A stretch of 7,787 bases of DNA, taken from positions 1 to 7,787 of the forward strand of contig JAIRPZ010000101.1 in NCBI GenBank assembly GCA_031256755.1, given 5' to 3'. The notes under the pieces are model-generated. The model was not told where the DNA came from and did no database searches. It saw only the letters and a list, made by a program, of their open reading frames with translations. The position numbers were made by a program, and so were the translations under genes. This stretch comes from Planctomycetaceae bacterium. GTDB taxonomy: Bacteria > Planctomycetota > Planctomycetia > Pirellulales > Thermoguttaceae. Positions 5,665-7,787 of the stretch are shown in pieces (position 1 is the first letter of the stretch; every line of letters begins with the position of its first letter).

Positions 5665-5671
5665 CCTCCCT
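5665..5671 (-). promoter_or_regulatory. Shine-Dalgarno sequence deciding the GTG start of the rimI-like gene
   Basis: AGGGAGG on the - strand, five bases before GTG 5659, is one of the few strong ribosome-binding sites in the window. It supports the non-ATG start. Confidence 0.75.
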
Positions 5672-5719
5672 GATCCTGCGTATCCTTTGTTTGACGGCTT
5701 ATCGGCTGCCTGCATGATC

Positions 5720-5748
5720 AGTATAACGGTTAAAAAAGAATCGATCAA
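5720..5748 (-). promoter_or_regulatory. Promoter for the rimI-like gene
   Basis: On the - strand, TTGATC (5743-5748) and TATACT (5720-5725) are separated by exactly 17 bp, a good sigma70-type match (4/6 and 5/6). Initiation near 5713 gives a leader of about 50 nt. It lies in the 117-bp gap after the TPR gene, so the rimI-like gene is probably transcribed independently. A weak AGCCG/CGGCT stem (5758-5777) overlaps the TPR stop codon and may slow transcription from upstream. Confidence 0.6.
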
Positions 5749-5775
5749 TATCAAATCAGCCGGTATTTTTAACGG

Positions 5776-6642
5776 CTACCGCTGAACACGGTTTTTGGAG
5801 GCAGTCAGAATATGAGCGAGCATCTGTTTTGCCGCTGCATCATTCGGGTCGCGCTGCAAAATGCTGTTAAGACAAACCGCCGCATCGTCGTAGCGGTACA
5901 GGGCAGCGAGAGTTTCACTCTTTCCCGCTAAAATGAAAACCGGTTCTTTTCCTGCCGGATATTTGTCCTGTGCATCCAGCCATGCCGCCAGAGCTTGTTC
6001 AAATTGTCCGCAGCGCATTTGGATCAGAGCAAGTTCCGGCAGCAAATCCTTATTCCCCGGATCGAGCGTAATCGCCCGCAGAATATCATCCCGCGACTGC
6101 CGGAACATTTCGGCAGTATGTTCCGGCGAGTTCTCCTGCGGTGCTGACCAAGCGGCTTCCGTCAGCAGCCGGCGCGTTTTGGCACGCAACGCCCAACTCC
6201 GGGCATTCGCTGCGTCCAGCCGGACTGCCGTATCCGCATGCCGGAACGCCGTTTGCTGATCGTGAATCTCATGATATTTTTCGGCAAGCAAAAGATGCAG
6301 CACGGCATCCTCTTTCCCGCTGATGCTGACCAATTCATTCAACTGCCGCAAAGCCGCTTCCTGTTTTCCTTGTTTCCAGAGAACTTCCGCATAAAAACGG
6401 CGGTGATCGGGATTATTTTTATCAAGGCGGACGGCATCGCTTAACCGTTTTTCGGCTTCGTCAACGTCTCCTTTTTCCAGTGCGACAAGCCCTTGCCGGC
6501 TTCGCTCGCTGCTTAAAATCCGGCTGGGAGAAAGCGGAACGGAGACGCGTCCCCACTGGCAGCCGGTCATGAATACAAGCCCGGTTCCGAAAGGGATGCT
6601 GAAAAACAGCGAAGAAAAAACTACAGCGAAAACGCGTCTCAT
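5776..6642 (-). CDS. TPR-repeat lipoprotein
   Basis: This is a 288-aa protein. The N-terminus MRRVFAVVFSSLFFSIPFGT leads into lipobox FMTGC with Cys28, so it should be a lipoprotein facing the periplasm. The rest is an array of about six tetratricopeptide repeats. Clear units are at 46-79 (GLVALEKGDVDEAEKRLSDA), 80-112 (AEVLWKQGKQEAALRQLNEL), 113-146 and 234-268; the fourth, about 147-199, carries a 16-residue insertion near 163-179 before ILRAITLDPGN; the fifth is 200-233. TPR solenoids hold other proteins together, so a scaffold or assembly role is likely; similar proteins occur widely in Planctomycetes, mostly without known partners. The ATG at 6642 fits the signal peptide; the ribosome-binding signal is weak and lies in an inverted repeat. 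It follows the YkgJ-family gene by 46 bp and is probably cotranscribed with it. Confidence 0.88.
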   Translation of the reverse strand: MRRVFAVVFSSLFFSIPFGTGLVFMTGCQWGRVSVPLSPSRILSSERSRQGLVALEKGDVDEAEKRLSDAVRLDKNNPDHRRFYAEVLWKQGKQEAALRQLNELVSISGKEDAVLHLLLAEKYHEIHDQQTAFRHADTAVRLDAANARSWALRAKTRRLLTEAAWSAPQENSPEHTAEMFRQSRDDILRAITLDPGNKDLLPELALIQMRCGQFEQALAAWLDAQDKYPAGKEPVFILAGKSETLAALYRYDDAAVCLNSILQRDPNDAAAKQMLAHILTASKNRVQR

Positions 6643-6645
6643 CTC

Positions 6646-6669
6646 TGCGGATAGTAATTTTTTTCCGCA
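6646..6669 (-). other. Inverted repeat over the translation start region of the TPR gene
   Basis: TGCGGA and TCCGCA form a 6-bp perfect stem around a 12-nt AT-rich loop, ending three bases before the ATG at 6642 on the - strand. It would fold over the ribosome entry site of the TPR gene in the 46-bp spacer. No T tail lies downstream, so a terminator is unlikely. Confidence 0.35.
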
Positions 6670-6688
6670 TCAAATACCAGAGCAATCC

Positions 6689-7156
6689 CTAAAACAATTT
6701 CCGGCGTTCTTCAATTTCTTCGGCGGAATGCAGTTTTCCTTTGTTGCAGCCGGGACACACCGCTGCAACGGCTGCCCAGGTCTGCGGCGAAACGAGGTTT
6801 TGTTTCCAAAAGGGCCACGTCCGGCATTGAACCGGACGCTCTCCGTAAGTCCGGCATTTCCGCATTTTGTCATGGAGCAGAACGCAGTCGCCGTTGGGAT
6901 ATTCTTTTAATGACCGCAGTTTTCCCCGAACCGTCCAAACAAATGTCTGTTCAAACAAAAGCGGTTCAAGACCCATTTTGGCGGACAGTTGATTGATTTC
7001 GTCTTGCGTCACCCATACATAGCCGGAACCGCCGGAACAGCATCGTCCGCAAGTCCGGCATTCAAACTGCAAACCGTCTTTGTACCACGGTTCGGCATTT
7101 TCCGCAGCGGTCTGATCGGCGGCGGTTTGCGGTGCGGTGTCCGGTTTGGTATTCAT
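6689..7156 (-). CDS. YkgJ family cysteine-cluster protein
   Basis: This 155-aa protein carries the CxxCxxCC signature of the YkgJ (zinc- or iron-chelating) family: FECRTCGRCC with C33, C36, C39 and C40, followed by SGGSGYVWVT and a predicted helix. Further conserved cysteines are C91 in NGDCVLL, C101, C111 in RPVQCRTWPFW, and C134/C137 in CPGCNKGKL, giving nine in all. The family is thought to bind a metal or Fe-S cluster through these residues, but its biochemical role is not settled. There is no signal peptide, so it is probably cytoplasmic. The first 22 residues are a polar Ala/Thr/Gln-rich extension, probably disordered. The ATG at 7156 has no Shine-Dalgarno sequence, and a strong promoter lies 60-87 bp upstream. 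It is the first gene of the - strand series and probably cotranscribed with the TPR gene. Confidence 0.88.
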   Translation of the reverse strand: MNTKPDTAPQTAADQTAAENAEPWYKDGLQFECRTCGRCCSGGSGYVWVTQDEINQLSAKMGLEPLLFEQTFVWTVRGKLRSLKEYPNGDCVLLHDKMRKCRTYGERPVQCRTWPFWKQNLVSPQTWAAVAAVCPGCNKGKLHSAEEIEERRKLF

Positions 7157-7215
7157 CGGTGGGAAAATATCCCGGAAAGGAAAAGCAATAACGCAGAAAG
7201 CGGGACAGGGGGCGT

Positions 7216-7243
7216 ATTATAGCCGAAAACATCCGGCGGTCAA
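7216..7243 (-). promoter_or_regulatory. Strong promoter for the YkgJ-family gene
   Basis: On the - strand, TTGACC (7238-7243) and a perfect TATAAT (7216-7221) are separated by 16 bp, the best sigma70-type match in the window. Initiation near 7209 gives a leader of about 53 nt. The spacer carries GCCG and CGGC at its two ends, and the leader holds GGGATATTTTCCC (7161-7173), a short symmetric element. Either might bind a regulator; neither is proven. Confidence 0.65.
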
Positions 7244-7268
7244 GAATTTTGCCGGCGGACGTAGTTTT

Positions 7269-7296
7269 AATTGATAATTGATAATGGAGAATTGAT
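7269..7296. repeat. Heptamer tandem repeat, AATTGAT type
   Basis: Four 7-bp units run head to tail: AATTGAT, AATTGAT, AATGGAG, AATTGAT. The block is flanked by an exact 8-bp inverted pair, TTTTAATT (7265-7272) and AATTAAAA (7297-7304). Such arrays resemble the short tandemly repeated sequences described in cyanobacteria and seen in other phyla; they are non-coding. Confidence 0.8.
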
Positions 7297-7305
7297 AATT
7301 AAAAG

Positions 7306-7333
7306 ACGGCAGATGGCAGACCGCAGACGGCAG
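7306..7333. repeat. Heptamer tandem repeat, ACGGCAG type
   Basis: Four 7-bp units are contiguous: ACGGCAG, ATGGCAG, ACCGCAG, ACGGCAG. It begins nine bases after the AATTGAT array and has the same period but an unrelated, GC-rich unit. Confidence 0.8.
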
Positions 7334-7395
7334 CAAGAAAGATGATGAGAGAGCGGCGGGCAGCCCTTGCCGGACGGGCAGTATTTTTGTCATAA

Positions 7396-7432
7396 AAATC
7401 CTGTCAGTCCTGAAAATCTTGTAAATCCTGTC
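7396..7432. repeat. Degenerate tandem repeat of about 9 bp, AAATCCTGT type
   Basis: The units read AAATCCTGTC, AGTCCTGA, AAATCTTGT, AAATCCTGTC. The period varies from 8 to 10 bp and the core is TCCTG. Just before it lies ATTTTT/AAAAAT (7383-7399), an inverted repeat with a 5-nt centre. From memory, similar AATCCTGTC-type strings occur between genes in many bacteria. Confidence 0.7.
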
Positions 7433-7461
7433 AAAATTTCTTTTTCTGTCTGCTGCTTTAT

Positions 7462-7503
7462 GCAAACAGCGTCCGCTGCACGTATGAGGTTATTGCTGTT
7501 TGC
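7462..7503. repeat. 9-bp inverted repeat with 24-nt loop
   Basis: GCAAACAGC (7462-7470) is exactly complementary to GCTGTTTGC (7495-7503), and each end can be lengthened by a G-T pair. It has no T tail and no assigned role. Confidence 0.5.
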
Positions 7504-7526
7504 GAGTTGGTGATTGTTTTTGCGGA

Positions 7527-7787
7527 ATGGGGTTTGCTGGCGTACGTTTTCCCTCACCGCAGCCGGGAAAGGCTCAAATTATCGGCAGTGATGAATACGA
7601 GTTCATACGGTTTCGGACTTGTTTTACAGGGCATAAACCGTTTCACGGGAAACGGTTTATGATGTTCCGTGATATACATGATCTCAAACGTTATGATCTT
7701 AAACGAGAGGATATGCAGCGGTCTTGTGTCAAACTCTGCCGTTTGTTTGGAATACACCGAAAAGATGAGTATTGCAAAGGAGTGAGC
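7527..7787 (+). CDS. Weak open reading frame running off the right edge
   Basis: Frame 3 on the + strand stays open from 7488 to the end, and its first ATG is at 7527, giving at least 87 codons. The predicted protein begins MGFAGVRFPSPQPG and is rich in Arg, Phe, Lys and Cys. It matches no family I know and has no good ribosome-binding site. It contains a five-residue repeat, DLKRY-DLKRE, from the direct repeat at 7678-7705. The perfect palindrome and the Shine-Dalgarno at the edge argue instead for non-coding DNA. I list it because the frame is open and the 3' end is not visible. Confidence 0.18.
   Translation, partial: MGFAGVRFPSPQPGKAQIIGSDEYEFIRFRTCFTGHKPFHGKRFMMFRDIHDLKRYDLKREDMQRSCVKLCRLFGIHRKDEYCKGVS
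7632..7661. repeat. Perfect 13-bp palindrome with 4-nt centre, parS-like core
   Basis: CATAAACCGTTTC (7632-7644) and GAAACGGTTTATG (7649-7661) are exact inverted arms around ACGG. The core GTTTCACGGGAAAC differs at one position from the core of the ParB site consensus TGTTTCACGTGAAACA, though both flanking bases also differ. No T tract follows on either strand. It may be a protein-binding site, a hairpin-forming element or a degenerate parS. Confidence 0.75.
7678..7705. repeat. Two-copy direct repeat, 15-bp period
   Basis: ATGATCTCAAACG (7678-7690) and ATGATCTTAAACG (7693-7705) match at 12 of 13 positions, with the second copy 15 bp on. The pair lies 16 bp after the palindrome at 7632-7661 and may be a binding-site pair. 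Confidence 0.6.
7777..7782 (+). promoter_or_regulatory. Shine-Dalgarno for a + strand gene starting just outside the window
   Basis: AAGGAG ends five bases before the right edge, and a start codon would be expected within the next few bases. That gene would be divergent from the YkgJ gene. A weak TTGTGT (7724-7729) with TGGAAT (7748-7753), 18 bp apart, could be its promoter. Confidence 0.4.

Larger units (their letters stand above)
7434..7787. other. Right-end region without a confident gene
   Basis: This stretch of about 350 bp has no recognisable protein, tRNA or rRNA. It holds three inverted repeats, one direct repeat, a weak open frame on each strand and a Shine-Dalgarno sequence at the edge. 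The - strand frame at 7554-7757 (67 codons) matches nothing I know and lies opposite the + frame described separately. The stretch may be a long upstream region, a non-coding RNA or a structured 5' leader of the next + strand gene. Confidence 0.4.

Noticed and set aside
6461..6685. 74-aa frame beginning MLWYLMRKK upstream of the TPR gene
   Set aside because: It overlaps the TPR signal peptide and first repeats in another frame, and shows no protein features.
1155..7356. ATGAGAGAGCGG shared by the terminator at 1155 and by 7345-7356
   Set aside because: A 12-bp match is expected about once by chance in a window this size, and the second copy lacks the matching terminator arm.
7217..7465. 82-aa - strand frame across the tandem repeats
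   Set aside because: Its NYQFSIINYQL-type segment is just the heptamer repeat translated; such strings are typical spurious ORFs.
7434..7787. tRNA, SRP RNA, tmRNA or known riboswitch in the right-end region
   Set aside because: No T-loop consensus, no 4.5S core motif and no known aptamer consensus could be found on either strand.
1..7787. CRISPR array, insertion sequence, transposase or integrase
   Set aside because: There is no array of regularly spaced repeats with unique spacers, no transposase-like or integrase-like product and no terminal inverted repeats around a gene.

Overview
The window looks like part of a chromosome from a planctomycete, probably an anaerobic or gut-type member. 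The main evidence is a DUF1559 protein with a type IV pilin-like N-terminus next to a small carboxypeptidase-regulatory-like lipoprotein, a pairing amplified many-fold in Planctomycetes. Further hints are the weak Shine-Dalgarno signals before most genes, several lipoproteins, and an [FeFe]-hydrogenase-like protein that implies anaerobic metabolism. The lineage is inferred from gene families only; there is no rRNA here.

Layout. Positions 1-2319 are read on the + strand: the 3' part of a DUF1559 gene, a terminator hairpin, a lipoprotein with a transthyretin/CarboxypepD_reg-like fold, a 259-bp gap holding a promoter overlapped by a perfect inverted repeat, and a low-complexity Thr/Asp/Ser lipoprotein. 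Positions 2352-7156 are read on the - strand, convergent with the first block. In transcription order (right to left) they hold a YkgJ-type cysteine-cluster protein, a TPR lipoprotein, a RimI-like N-acetyltransferase with its own promoter, a conserved protein of unknown function, a doubtful 94-aa ORF, a thioredoxin with an unusual active site, a RidA deaminase, and a compact [FeFe]-hydrogenase-like protein. Positions 7157-7787 contain no confident gene. They hold a strong promoter for the YkgJ gene, two different heptamer tandem repeats, a 9-10 bp tandem repeat and several inverted repeats, one of them close to the ParB-binding parS consensus. The right edge ends in a good Shine-Dalgarno sequence that probably serves a + strand gene just outside.

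How the genes may work together. The genes from 4908 down to 2352 are tightly packed and partly overlapping, so they may be one operon. It would combine an H-cluster protein that resembles sensory (HydS-type) rather than catalytic hydrogenases, a thioredoxin-fold protein and RidA, suggesting a redox or hydrogen-sensing and metabolite-damage theme. That link is inference. The H-cluster protein keeps all four cluster cysteines but has Ala at the proton-transfer cysteine and lacks the PAS domain usual in sensory hydrogenases. The RimI-like protein has Phe at the position of the proposed catalytic Tyr, and the thioredoxin has ACKPC in place of WCGPC. These departures from textbook active sites, together with the repeat-rich region at the right end, are the main points of interest.
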